Shown: piece by piece, positions 24,117-35,371 of the stretch | Position numbering within the stretch: the stretch's first letter is position 1 | Layout of the letters: the number at the start of each line of letters is the position of its first letter | Assembly (NCBI GenBank): GCA_009767595.1 | Contig: VSDK01002138.1 | Location: 62,001 to 126,000, forward strand | Source: Symbiodinium kawagutii | Lineage: Eukaryota > Sar > Dinophyceae > Suessiales > Symbiodiniaceae | DNA length: 64,000 nt | Reading direction: 5' to 3' | Translations under genes and position numbers: made by a program | The notes under the pieces: generated by a model | The model's database searches: none | What the model was told of the DNA's origin: nothing | Seen by the model: only the letters and a program-made list of their open reading frames with translations

Positions 24117-24205
24117 TAATGTTGGTTTCTGATTAGTGTAACCCCCCCTAAAGTAATGAAAATAGATGAAACCAACAGGTAGATACTAATCAGAAACCAA
24201 CATTA
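24117..24205. repeat. Hairpin with perfect 21-bp arms
   Basis: The left arm 24117-24137 and right arm 24185-24205 are exact reverse complements; the core is GTTGGTTTCTGATTAGT. The 47-bp loop contains a C7 run. It resembles a young foldback element and is not related to families A-C. Confidence 0.85.
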
Positions 24206-24885
24206 GTGAGCCAGCTACTGGTTGAAAGCTATGGGCATGTAATGATCAACAATCGTAGGAGATGTAGCCGCTCAAAGTGGCTATCGGCCAATATTTGCCA
24301 ACAAGTGGGGAGGTGAACATCCCAACAGTTGGACCTAATTGGTTGGGGGATGTTCACCAGGGGTACAAGGTACCCAGTGCCATGTTGTCTCTCTTGAGTA
24401 GCTGCTAGGAGCTCCCAGGAGTGGGGCCCCACTGACCAAGCTCGGTTGAGCCAACCGAGCCCATGCATGGTTGGTGATGGATGGGTATGATTCGGTCACG
24501 ATACCTGCACAGTTGAGTTGAAAAACTGTCAGTTGGGTGGGTTTCGACTTTCGTAGCCTTTCGCCTTTGGCGAGGCCACACGATTATACCCCAAAATTTC
24601 GTAGTTGATGTGTTTTGAGCCAACTGTTTCTCAACGATTTAGATGGACATTCGTCAGGCATGGACAGGAAGAGAGAGGGAGTGAGATGTGCATTTCGACA
24701 CTTGTATTGACATGAACTTTTGACATGAATTTGTCCCTCTTCACACATATTATTTTTTCGGTGGTTGCATGCCCACATGCCTATTTCAAGACATTTTTTT
24801 CGTGTATACACGTGCCATTTTTTCAACGGGCCGACAATTCCCGGAAGTTGGAGCAGTTCCCTGTACTCTTTTCCCAACCTTCAAG

Positions 24886-26072
24886 CGCGACCTGGAGCAG
24901 AAACACCGACAAGTCACACCAAAAAATTGTCGGTTAGCCAGTGGTTTGCCATCCTCAAAGATGGCTTTTTTTGGTGCACATGAGACGATTCGAGAACCCA
25001 ATCTTGAATGGTTACGGCAGTTATCAGCCATGGATGTTCCTGTAAAGCCTGTAGAGGGTGGCGGCACAACAGCATATAAAGAAGAAGCAGCCTCACAGCT
25101 GATGATGATTGTAGCCTGTTCTCAGCCATGGAAGGGTTTTTGTTGGCTTTGGGCACTGCTTGTGTGAATGTTGAGTATCCATGACTGGAGTCCGTCAGAG
25201 TCTTCTCCTGGGTGCCATGGCATAGCTTTGTTTTTCATTGGAGGGAGGGGTGTCCCCCATAGTTTGAGCTTCATGAATGAAAAATATTTGACACCCCGTA
25301 CCTGCATCCAAGTATACACATGAGCTTGAAGTTGGATCGACACAAACACAAAATATGGACATAGTGAGGAGAGCTGACATGAACACTTCAATCGGTTTTT
25401 GGTGATCGCATCAGCCTTTTGTTTTCACATTCCCTTAATAAGAGGCTTTGGCTGTTCTCGCTGGAGAGAGGTAGTTCCATGCATGTGTACCCCAGTGCAC
25501 CCATTTCCGCGATATCATGCAGTATTGGATGCGTGAACGTATGCTCATGCAATGATAGGCATGCGGTGTCCAACACATTACCGGCCCTTCCCCCGAAGTC
25601 GGTTGCCGCCAAGCAGCTTCCGGCCATGCCTTAGGGTGCGTCGAGGAGCAAGCAGAAGGTGGCAGCCGGAGAGCTGTTGAGGAATGTTGAGGATGCGGAT
25701 GGCCCCAGGGCAGTTACCAATATGGCTAGGTGATGGCGTGTTAATCACGGGTTTATATTCGCCTGCAGCCTGAAGCACTGGCCTTGCACTCGTTCCTAAG
25801 CGCAGGGAAACAAACAAACAAACAAACAAACAAACAAACAAACTGTCAATAGATATGGCTGATTAATGATTGATGATCCTTTGGAGCGCGAATGATGTGG
25901 GGGTTGCTGTGATTTATAGCCACGGCAATAGGCAGGCAGGCTGGTAGACTGGCAGCCTTGCCCATGTCCGATGCAGAGCTCCATGCAGGGTCACGACACG
26001 TCCAACGAATGCTGCTGAGCGACGCAAAATGCATGGAGCTGAGAATTCAACGTCAATCGGAGCTGCGAGGAA
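24886..26072 (+). CDS. Coiled-coil exons, third group (partial)
   Basis: Three exon-like segments. A 27-bp microexon at 24886-24912 reads RDLEQKHRQ. A less certain open stretch at 25015-25167 contains VKPVEGGGTTAYKEEAASQL. A stronger exon at 25940-26072 lies between GGCAG and GTCAAA and reads AGRLAALPMSDAELHAGSRH followed by VQRMLLSDAKCMELRIQRQS. The last is Arg/Gln/Leu-rich and probably helical. They may continue the coiled-coil gene family seen upstream. Frame between exons was not verified. Confidence 0.35.
25807..25842. repeat. (AAAC)n microsatellite
   Basis: Nine tandem AAAC units, AT-rich flanks. Confidence 0.95.
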
Positions 26073-26424
26073 GTCAAAGCTGTTGGCTAGTATGCACGAA
26101 ACATCATTGATTATTAGCAACAGGTCGACCAGTTAGCCTTTTTTCATCATTGTGTTGGTTGTTACATAGCTACAGTGCGGCATAGTTGATTGCATCAAGG
26201 ATCATCAAAGTATAGCACTACACGCATTTACTTTCTTGCACTCTAATTAGCATCAGTTGATACAACCAACCAGCAGTCGGGAGCCCGGGAGCCGCACAAC
26301 GGAAAAAGAAGCCATGATGAATTGTTAAGTCGAAGCTTGTAGTTGCAGTAATGGTGACCATGTCTTCGTGCATCTACGCGTTTGGTCCAGTGCACATACG
26401 CCTGGATGATTTGGGCGGTACCAG

Positions 26425-26595
26425 GGAGCACAGCCACAGCTATTTCGAATTGTCAGGGGTGCCAGTGTCTCAAAAGTTGTGATCGGTGTTGTTCAACGGC
26501 TTTGGCTTTCTCCAAAGTTAAAGTTCCACTCTTGGACCTTGGATATCTTCATACCACGCGGCTACAGACCGCCACAAAGTATTCCGAGGCGGTAG
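26425..26595 (+). CDS. Possible terminal exon, hypothetical protein
   Basis: After TACCAG a frame of 56 codons reads GAQPQLFRIVRGASVSKVVI, then GVVQRLWLSPKLKFHSWTLD, then IFIPRGYRPPQSIPRR and a TAG. The composition is protein-like (basic, with beta-prone stretches), but another frame is open across the same bases. Family unknown. Confidence 0.35.
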   Translation, partial: GAQPQLFRIVRGASVSKVVIGVVQRLWLSPKLKFHSWTLDIFIPRGYRPPQSIPRR

Positions 26596-27129
26596 TTTGA
26601 GGGCCGCGCGCTGCCGATGGTGCAAGGCATTTGAAAGGAGAAGGATTTGAAGAGCACCTCTGTGTTTACCCCTGTGCTTCCACTTACCATGAAATAGTAG
26701 GTCAACAACCCCAGTTACAACAATGGTAGTTCAACCAGCTGCTTACCTCCTGATAATTGGAAGAGTAAAGTGTCATTCTTTGCTTTTGATCCGCAAGGTT
26801 GAGCGGTGCTGTCGCCATGCCGATGATCAGGGCTGGGCCATATTCAAAACCAGGTGTCGTGACCCAGGATACGTTGCGACTCATGCTAAAGTGTTTCCAA
26901 TTGAAACTGTAATTGGGTTCTTTGACGATGCAACGAAACCCTTTCTGGGCACATCTCATTTTTGGATATTTTTGGTTGAATGCCCTGGGCTCCCCTTTGC
27001 CGTCCAAAATGTGTTTTTGTTGCCTCTTGGCTTTTCTTCAGCCAAGAGTACAAGTGAGTTGAAACGAAGTCGATCATCCAAAAATGTTCAAACATGGACA
27101 ACTGTTTCTTTCAACTAAGTAATCAAGAG

Positions 27130-27287
27130 TTGGGGGAGCAGCCACGGGTTCAACCGACTCGGTACCTGCAGCATCGAAGGGAACAGTTGGTGGTCACCAG
27201 CTTTCTTGGAACCACTGCGCAGTGAATGGAAAGGCCACCGCCAGCTGGACAGTAACAGGGCAGTTTGGCCAAGCCTTGGTCTTGCAG
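27130..27287 (+). CDS. Internal exon, hypothetical protein
   Basis: Open from GTTGGGGGAGCAGCC to a GTCAAT donor. The frame encodes a Gly/Ala/Ser/Thr linker followed by KGTVGGHQLSWNHCAVNGKA and TASWTVTGQFGQALVLQ, which looks like strands of a beta domain. The borders fit AG/GT. No family recognised. Confidence 0.4.
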
Positions 27288-27376
27288 GTCAATATTGACA
27301 AACCAATGGTTAACTAGCTGGTTAATGGTTAATAGTAGGGGCTAATAAGCAACAATACTAGGGGATATACCAGCTA

Positions 27377-27506
27377 TATATGGCGAGCTGGGTCAAGCAG
27401 TTAACCAACCAATGTTCCAGGGATAATAGCCAACCAAATCATAGGGAAAACAGCCTGGTTGATGATGGAGAACCAAGGGGACTATGGGTTTTGACCCACA
27501 ACCATA
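27377..27506. mobile_element. Diverged foldback family C copy
   Basis: TATATGGCGAGCTGGGTCAA at the left and GGTTTTGACCCACAACCATA at the right. The interior contains AATCATAGGGAAAACAGCCT and GATGGAGAACCAAGGGG, the inverted form of the family C core. Confidence 0.55.
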
Positions 27507-27990
27507 TGATGGGATATGTTGATCAGAATCAGTAGTGGTTGAGATTGATGATGTTGCTCTTATCAACGTCTTGATGTTGATAGATTATCATTAATTAGCA
27601 AGATCAACATCCCATCAATATCCGCTCTGATCGGTCAAAACTGGATGGTGTGTCCATTCTTGGAACCGAACCATGTCGAACCATGTCGAACCTCCCGAAA
27701 CAAATCGTTACGTCGTAGACATCCTATCCTTGATGCAGCCAGATGCACGTGCAACGGAGCGCGTTGGGCGGCATGGGATTCATGGACACGAGCTCCAGCT
27801 GGGCCCAGAAAACATGAGCCGAGCGATTGAGAATGGGCATGTCAGTGCTTAAAATTGTTTTTTTAAGGGTTCATGTTGCATTTAGAAGGGTCCAGTCAAA
27901 AGGGTCCATTTAATCGTGATTTTTTTGAGGGTTCATGTTGCATGTATAAGGGTTAATTGAAATTAATCAAACGATTAGTCTTCATTCATC

Positions 27991-28105
27991 TTTGATTTAT
28001 AGGGGTTGATGTTGGATTTATACAAGTGTTAATGTTGGATTTATAAGGGCTAATGCTGGATTTATCGGGGGTGATGTTGGATTTACATTGGTCAAAGCTG
28101 GATGA
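27991..28105. repeat. Tandem repeat, about 20-24 bp unit
   Basis: Around five imperfect units of TTAATGTTGGATTTATAAGG with drifting spacing. A looser version (GGGTTCATGTTGCAT) precedes it at about 27867-27945. Confidence 0.6.
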
Positions 28106-29934
28106 TACTGGTGGCATGTGATGTTTTACAATAGGGTCCATTTTGGTGAATAGTAGGGATGATACCAACACTAGTGGTTCGGTTGGCTGATTGGTTGGCC
28201 TGTTCGTTGATCGATTTGAATACACATTTGCAATCCGTGTTAAGGACGAAGCCGTGTTGGACACTGACATTTCTTTTTTGGGCAGGACATGTGCGTGTTA
28301 TTTTATCCCCCTGTGCATTTCTGAAAAGAGGGGCACCACTCCACCTTGGGAATTGAAACGGGGATATTATTTCATGATTTGATTTTGTTAGGCCTTCTTT
28401 GACTGTACTGCTACTTGTTGATTTTCTCCAATGTTTGACTTTGATAATGCATATGATTTTGCAAGAATCGATGGCAGCAATTGGGTCGGCATACCCTGCC
28501 TTGTTCCTTCACAGAATCCGGTGTACAAATATTATACCTTTCGGATTTGGGATGTTCGTAATATTGTAGCCTAATCTTTGGAGATTGCCCTGCAAGATTT
28601 CCATCCGGACGCCTAGCTCTGTTTGTGGCATTCTAGCTCGCCGATGAAGGCTACCCCACAAGAGATCTCATGGGAAGGAAGTGCTCCATTTTCCAGCCCT
28701 GCGTGGTTCGTTCTTGTAGGTGTTTATGCTGCCTGTGATCTATGGACTTTTTGTAAGCGCGTGTAAACATGTGTAAGCCATATGTTTTTTTTCTATCAGC
28801 ACTACCTAGCAGCTATCACAATGCATAGCTTTGTTGTAGCAAATGAGCAGTAGGTTCTAGTGCAATTCTGGGCCTGGGCTGAATCCTGATTGCCATGTAT
28901 TGCAGATTGCATGCGAATGTTTGCGTGACATGAGCCTTTCTGAACAGCACTGCTCATTTGGCAAGCAACCGCATGGAGACTCGCAAATTGTACCATCAAT
29001 CATGGACCACAATAAAGGAAAACTTGCCAACAGTAGAGTCAAACGGCTTTCCTGATTTTGCCGAAAGCATGGTTGGTTGGCCCTTCTTTTGAGCAACATC
29101 CCTGCAGCGCCTAAACACATGATCTCGAATAATTTCATGATTTTTCTGTTTAAAGTGTTTTGGCAGAATCGCTCATACATCACCCTTGTACAGCAGCAAC
29201 ACGGATGGTTCTCGAAATGCTCAGACGCTCCAGTGAAATCGCGATGCCAAAATCTCAGAATATATAAACGTTACATATATTGGTACAGATCAATGTACAT
29301 ATATAATCATATTACAATTATGTTTGTTTCGGTTTGTGTCTCCACTTCTTTGGATTCTCGATGTCTTGACTGTTGGCCTGAGAACCACCGTACCAATCCC
29401 TGCGTAGTGCCGCGGTCCATTGCGAAGCCACGCCACCCGGCGGCGAATTCCGCCCCTGGAGGGCCACTACGGCTTGGCTTCCGACTTGGCATAGGACAAG
29501 CGTGGCATGGTGGAAGGATGTCATCAAGAACTGCTACTTGAGCATTGTTGGTCGTTAGGTTGGCTGGGTAGGTGATAGATTGTTTGGTAGGTAGGTGGGT
29601 TGCTTAGTTGCTTAGTATTGCTTGGTTGGTTGCTTGGGTGCATGAGGCATTTTGACTAGCATCAGAACAAGAACAATTGCTTTGTATAATTAGGGTAGCA
29701 TGTCGTCCAGCGGATTTCTTAGCGTGATAAGGTCAAGTTAAGTTCCTGATGATTGAACTGCATCATACTGCCCCATGCAATGGCCGAACTGCGCCCCACA
29801 AGCAGATGATGGGATGATCTTTGCAGCTGATAAATATGGGTCATTTTTAACAATCCACTGTTTGTGAACTATTATTGGCCGTGATGAACCACGATCTACC
29901 CGTGTTATGCACCGCCGCCCACTCTGAAGGGATA

Positions 29935-29990
29935 GGGCTGTGGCACTGGGTGGAGCGCAAGTGCTTAAGCGGCAAGCCGATTGCCCTTCA
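29935..29990 (+). CDS. Internal exon, hypothetical protein
   Basis: Short GC-rich segment ending at a textbook GTGAGT donor. A frame gives ALGGAQVLKRQADCPS. The acceptor is probably GGGATAG. Family unknown. Confidence 0.3.
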
Positions 29991-30383
29991 GTGAGTTCAC
30001 CCCTGTACATGCACTATCAGCATATTTTATATGTACAGAAACCCTTGGCAACCATCAATGATTGGATGTTCCAGTGCCAGGTTAACCTGCATCAACCTTT
30101 TTTGCACAAGAATTCTGGTTTCGCTGTGGTTGATTGCTTGGCGGATAAGCAGGGCCCTTGAATCAAACTGCACATGCAACATAGTCACATACTGTAGTCA
30201 CTGTAGTAACTAATCATATGCTTGATGATCCTCGTGTGCCTTTCTTGCGTAGGATGTTCCAAGAATTACCTTCGATGTGCAGCTTTTAACATCGACCTGT
30301 GTCACATGACGCTTCCCAGACTCCCCAGGTGTCCATTCCAAGATTGGTCTGTATACCACATCTTCCACCAGCGCTGAACAACA

Positions 30384-30548
30384 ATGTTTAACGCTCCCCC
30401 CGAACTGCTGCTCCCCGGACCGATTGTGCAAAGTGGATTCGGCAGACGTGGTGGCCCTGGGGAAGCAGGGGAGCGTGTCGTGTTGCTTGACCACCTAGAA
30501 TTGCAAATGGTAAACCAGTTCCCAGCAGTACACAGTCTGGTAGGCTAA
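30384..30548 (+). CDS. Small hypothetical ORF
   Basis: An ATG at 30384 opens a 54-codon frame reading MFNAPPELLLPGPIVQSGFG, then RRGGPGEAGERVVLLDHLEL, then QMVNQFPAVHSLVG and stop. GC-rich in its first two thirds compared with the surroundings. It could be an exon rather than a whole gene. Confidence 0.3.
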   Translation: MFNAPPELLLPGPIVQSGFGRRGGPGEAGERVVLLDHLELQMVNQFPAVHSLVG

Positions 30549-31045
30549 CATGGAAGTGGAATATCAAACCATTTAGAGCGGTTTTCATTCTTAAGATATA
30601 AATTGTGACTTGTAGCTTCCAGAGAGCTTCCAAGTACGAAATATTGTTTGATGAAGCCCCACAGCTCTACTGGTGGAAGAGGTGTTTCATGGTGTTGCTC
30701 TATTATACAATACCTCCCCCATTACCCGCACCTAGAGAGACCAACAATGAACTGTGGATTGCAGACTGTGTCGTAGACAGTCTGGTGTCCAGAGGCATCC
30801 AGTTCATGGATTGATGGATGGTTATTCTCCAGACAGTTTCTGAAAAGTATTTGGGAAGGGAAAGGGCCCACAAGTCCAGCTTTCATCCACGTCACCTTCA
30901 CCTCATGAGTTGGTTCATTTGCATCTGGCCGTTTCCCTGAAGCTTGTTGCTGAGGGGTTGGCTTCAATACTGCCGTGCAAGACGGTAGGGTCCTTGTGTG
31001 TTCGCCATGCCGATGTCTGATCCTGCTATTGAGCTGGTGTTGCAG

Positions 31046-31105
31046 AAGTGGGCTTGGGCCAAGGGAGAACAAGCTGCAATGAGACTCGGACTGCCCACGG
31101 GATGA
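31046..31105 (+). CDS. Small terminal exon candidate
   Basis: After GTGTTGCAG the frame reads KWAWAKGEQAAMRLGLPTG and stops at TGA. Plausible helix, no family. Another frame is also open for a similar length. Confidence 0.3.
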   Translation, partial: KWAWAKGEQAAMRLGLPTG

Positions 31106-31720
31106 GGCTGAGCAATGGTTTTGCTACAGAAATCAGCGGTTTCCCTGCAAGAACATGCTCACAGCCATCGTTGACGGACAACTGCATTTGTTGCGTCACT
31201 TTATTTCAGCTGATGTCGTTCTACCTTTTACTTGGGCATTGTGTGGGTTGATTGGAAAGATTCATGAAAGTGGCTTTGGCGTCATATGGTGTTCTTTTCT
31301 TGTTGCTACTCTTTGCTACTCTAGTATATCACGACATTGGATTTCAATGTATGTAAAAAAAGTGCCCATAGCTCTCCACTTGGTTTCATGATGTTGCATG
31401 TTTTTTGGCACGCGGACTGCATGACAAGATGGCTCAGCAACTAAATTTGGTTGGGTCTGATGATTTTACCGTCCGATTCTTCGGCCATTTTCAAATCATA
31501 CAATATTTATCATTCTCAAGAATAAACGAACCATGTTTGGTGGTCCCCTATTTTGAGAAACCACCATCGCTTTTTACCATCAGTGTTGGTCATATTCCCT
31601 CATTATATTAACCATGTTTAATGGTTGGGGTGCCTAATGGTTTGAGAAGCCACCAACCAGGAAGTGAATGACAGCCACAAGTCGTGACCGATCCGGCTGC
31701 CAAGGGCTAAGACTATTGAG

Positions 31721-31888
31721 ATGTGCAAGACCCAAGTTGTGCTTTGGTGGCAGGCAGTGCGGATCACCGCGGTGGCCGGCGAACCGCTGGGGCAGGGGGA
31801 ACCCCAAGGCTGGAAGAGATTTTGGCGCAGAACATCAGCAACAATCGTTGTGTTTGGCGTTCTTGTTGATGGAATGATGTTGGAATGA
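31721..31888 (+). CDS. Small hypothetical ORF with a hydrophobic end
   Basis: From ATG 31721: MCKTQVVLWWQAVRITAVAG, EPLGQGEPQGWKRFWRRTSA, then TIVVFGVLVDGMMLE and TGA. GC-rich in the middle. It may be an exon; no domain recognised. A competing frame spans the same bases. Confidence 0.3.
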   Translation: MCKTQVVLWWQAVRITAVAGEPLGQGEPQGWKRFWRRTSATIVVFGVLVDGMMLE

Positions 31889-33090
31889 TGAAGAAGCCAT
31901 CAGGAGAATCCCATGATAACCAATCCGGATGAGCACAAACATGAGGAATGGCATGGAATGGCTTGGCTTTCAGTGCGTTCCTCTCAGAATGAGCTGGTCG
32001 CTTGCGGCCACCAATTGGATCCTTGGGATTCCCATGTCATGTAGCTCAATGTTCCTGTCATTGATGAAACTGTGAATGGTTTCGATTTTTCTTTTGCACT
32101 TGGCTGGGGTTGGCCTGAGGAAAAGGCACTCAAAGAAAGGGGCAGCATGGAAATTATCACTGACAACTACGAGGTCAAGAAGAGCATGAGACGCTTGGCT
32201 GTGCGGGAGCCCTTCTGAGAAATTCTCCCAATCCAAGTTCTATGTGTTTGGTCCAGGGTGATCGTGGCACAGCCACGCCAACCACTGCAACAGGAGCGAC
32301 TGCAGCATGTTGCTAGATATGAACTTGCCATGGATCCCTACAGTATGGCGATCCTGGAGTAGATGTATCAGCTACATTCTGGGCATTTCTGAACAATTTT
32401 CTGATGCACATGTGCTGACTGCTTAAAGCTTCAGCTCTTCAGTAGAACTTGAGGTCAACGGGAGAGTATCTATCGTGTTGTTCTTCTAAAACCATTCTGT
32501 AATGGCATAATTTGTTAGATATGGTTGGTCATTCCTTGGTACTAACTGGTTGATGATGATTCCTGGGTGACAATAACCAATCGTACTTGATTGCTGTTTG
32601 TGGAGTTGTTGTTGATTCTTTGGTATAGGCCGATGCTGTGGTTGTTTGCCCAGAAGGGGGTTGACGTGCTGCAGGGAAGACGGAACATGTGTCGAAGAAG
32701 GATTTGCCCGCTGCAATTTGGAGCAAGTGGAAGCCTTAGATGGAACCCGTGTTGTGAGATTGACCTCCGCCTGTGCTTTCTCCCCATGGAAAATTTGAAA
32801 AAAAAACATGAGAATGAACTCCCTGAGCGCTGCAGATACGCAAAGACCTCGGAGTTCAGTGTGTTGGCCTTCAAGTCAAAGAAGCCTATGAAAGGCGCCA
32901 AGGCAGCTCCAAAGGCTCAGCGGCTTGTGGTCACCTTGGCATGGGGTAAGCTTTGGTGTCGTAGCATTCACCGAAGTTTGCATTGTCATTAAGGGATTCA
33001 TGGGCCATATTGCGGCCATATCTGTCAATTTTCCGTTGCCTCGTCCGACACCTTTGCACCCCTGGGCCCGAGCATGGCAATGTTTGGCAG

Positions 33091-33147
33091 GCAAAGGCGA
33101 AGGCAAAGGCCAAGTCCAGCGCGAAAACCATGAAAACCAACAAGTGA
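33091..33147 (+). CDS. Short C-terminal exon, Lys/Ala-rich
   Basis: After TTTGGCAG a frame of 18 codons reads AKAKAKAKSSAKTMKTNK and ends TGA. Lys/Ala tails like this are common at the ends of basic nuclear or ribosome-associated proteins. The gene upstream is not identified. Confidence 0.3.
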   Translation, partial: AKAKAKAKSSAKTMKTNK

Positions 33148-33285
33148 AGCACGTAGAGTTCACTGGTTGTGAGAATAGCAGGAGAGTTCTGTCACTCTTG
33201 CGTTGCTTCCAGTCAACTGGCTGATTTTTAGCTGCCGTGGCTGGGGCTGGGGCACCTATTTGTTTCTAGCTCTTGGTGGTTTCAG

Positions 33286-33361
33286 CTGACGGGGCGCAGT
33301 TCTGGAAGGGGACCTGCCTTCCTTGCGTGCTCTGAAGCTAAAAAGATGATCGCTCCTGGAG
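33286..33361 (+). CDS. Internal exon, hypothetical protein
   Basis: A clean AG...GT exon between GGTTTCAG and GTGAGA, reading LTGRSSGRGPAFLACSEAKK then MIAPG. Family unknown. Confidence 0.4.
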
Positions 33362-33917
33362 GTGAGATAAGGAATGGTCTTGGTTTGTAAGTGCACCAAA
33401 GGGACTTTCCAACTAACAGGCTCAAACATGGACCTTATACGAGTAACTTTTTTACCACTTGTGAAATGAGCTTGACTCAAATACGCTTTGCAAGCCTGTT
33501 CGGACATGGCTTGCGTCTCCGCTCGTGTTCTTTGCGCCAAGGCCGGCTACAGGACAAACCATGCAGCGTGAGACTTTCTGGGATCCCTGGGTAAAGCGAC
33601 CCCACTGAAATTACAGACCAAAAAAGATGTCAGAGAGGCATTCAAATTCAAAGAATCAATGTGAATAGTGTGACTTCGTGGCAGGGCAAAACATAAGTTG
33701 TAAATATTGTGGCAGTCTCAGACGATAAGGGTACAACCTCCCGAGAGTTTTCTTTTAGATGAGGTCACCTGATCGCGTTGTCAGAAAAATCTGCTTGTAG
33801 TTGTGTCGTCATGGTGTAACCAAATGGAACCAATGGACATCAATAACCCACCCACCATCCTGAGCCCGCACCTGCTCCACGGCACGGGCTGCCGGGGTTG
33901 GACCCGACCGGGTCCCC

Positions 33918-35137
33918 ATGGATTTCGATGACCTGGACGATTTGGAAGCGACCTTGGGGCCCAAGCTGGTGGAGCTCCGGGAGCAGAAACGAGTCGCGCA
34001 GCTGGACGCGCGCGTGAGGGCAGGAGATCGATGGTTGGCTGGTGGATCTTGGGGCATTTTGTGTTAGTGATTAAGTTACACCAAGAGTCACAAGCCAACC
34101 AACAATGGTTAACTATAGTGGTTAATATAGTGATTAATTAACTATAGTAATGATTAAGTTACACTGGTTGATTTGATAGTTAATGATGGTTAATATAGTG
34201 GTTAATGGTTTCTTGATGATGGTTGATATTATGATTAATGATGGTTAATCACGGTAAAAATGGTGATATAATGTGTTCATGATGGCTAATAATAAGGGAT
34301 GCTAAGCAACAAACAATGGTTAAACAACTGCTACTTGGTAGGTTCATTGGCATTTTAAATGTTTTCTAGTATCATGAAATTGTTGGTTTGTTGGTTCATA
34401 TTTTTCATAGAGATCTAGAGGTTTAAACCACCAACCAGCTATCTACTGCATGTAGGGGATCAGTAGTGGGTAATCAGAGGGGATAATGAGCAACAATAAT
34501 GGTAAAGCAACTGCTATTTCTTATACTTGCTGCTCTTGATTATGCTTAGCGATGGTTATGGATGGTCAATGATTCAATGATGGTTGTTTGTTGTTTTTTT
34601 CCAATGTGTGGGATGGCTGGTGGGTTGACAAATGCTTGTCATAAGGGTTGAAACCACCACCCAGTGACCATATTGATGGTTGTTCATATTTTTTTCGCCT
34701 TCATGTTTTTGATGAATGATAACCAAGTAGGTCACAATGTGTAGTCAATACTATGTGTATGGGGATGTGACGATAGGTGAAGCGCACTGAAACTCAGTTT
34801 GTACTTCCCCCTGGCAGTTTGTCAATTTAGTTCCTCATTCTAGATCTGTGCGCAACCTGGAAAAACACTGAGTAGGTCGATCGAGCTTGTCGCAAATTAC
34901 TTCGATGATGCTGCTCATCCCAACTCGCGGAACCCTTTGATTTGCCAGTGTGATTCTTGGGGTTGGAATTGGCCAGAATTGATCTACCCGGGGCGCCAGG
35001 GACATGTGTACCAGGTATTCTGAGGGGTTGGTGCAATCCCCGTTGCTGCTCTCAGGATCTGCCAGTGGGCGGGGTCCCGCATCCAGCGCCGAAAAAGAGA
35101 GGTTTGGGCGGCGGTACCAAGCAAACGCAGAAGGCAG
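33918..35137 (+). CDS. 5' part of a gene, acidic/coiled-coil N-terminus (two exons)
   Basis: ATG at 33918 starts a GC-rich exon to 34013, reading MDFDDLDDLEATLGPKLVEL then REQKRVAQLDAR, before a GTGAGG donor in phase 0. The next visible exon in the same phase is 35056-35137 (after GCTCTCAG, before GTGGGC), reading DLPVGGVPHPAPKKRGLGGG then TKQTQKA, a basic disordered linker. The frame is open upstream of the ATG too (about 33864), so the ATG may be internal. Family B foldbacks lie in the intron (34379-34438 and 34599-34664). Function unknown. Confidence 0.45.
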
Positions 35138-35371
35138 GTGGGCTGGTGGATGAGGGATGGGAAAACACATTAGTATTTAGTCATGATTGACCTCAATCAT
35201 CAATATGAATCATTACCATTACTTGTTCTCAACCGACAGTATTCAAAAATGGTGCCCATCATTATGCAAGTTTCCATTGGCAAATCGATATTATCCTAAT
35301 CCCAACCGACAATGATATCATTAATATTAATATCAAAACCAATTCTTGGCCAATTTCCCCCATTCGATGTC

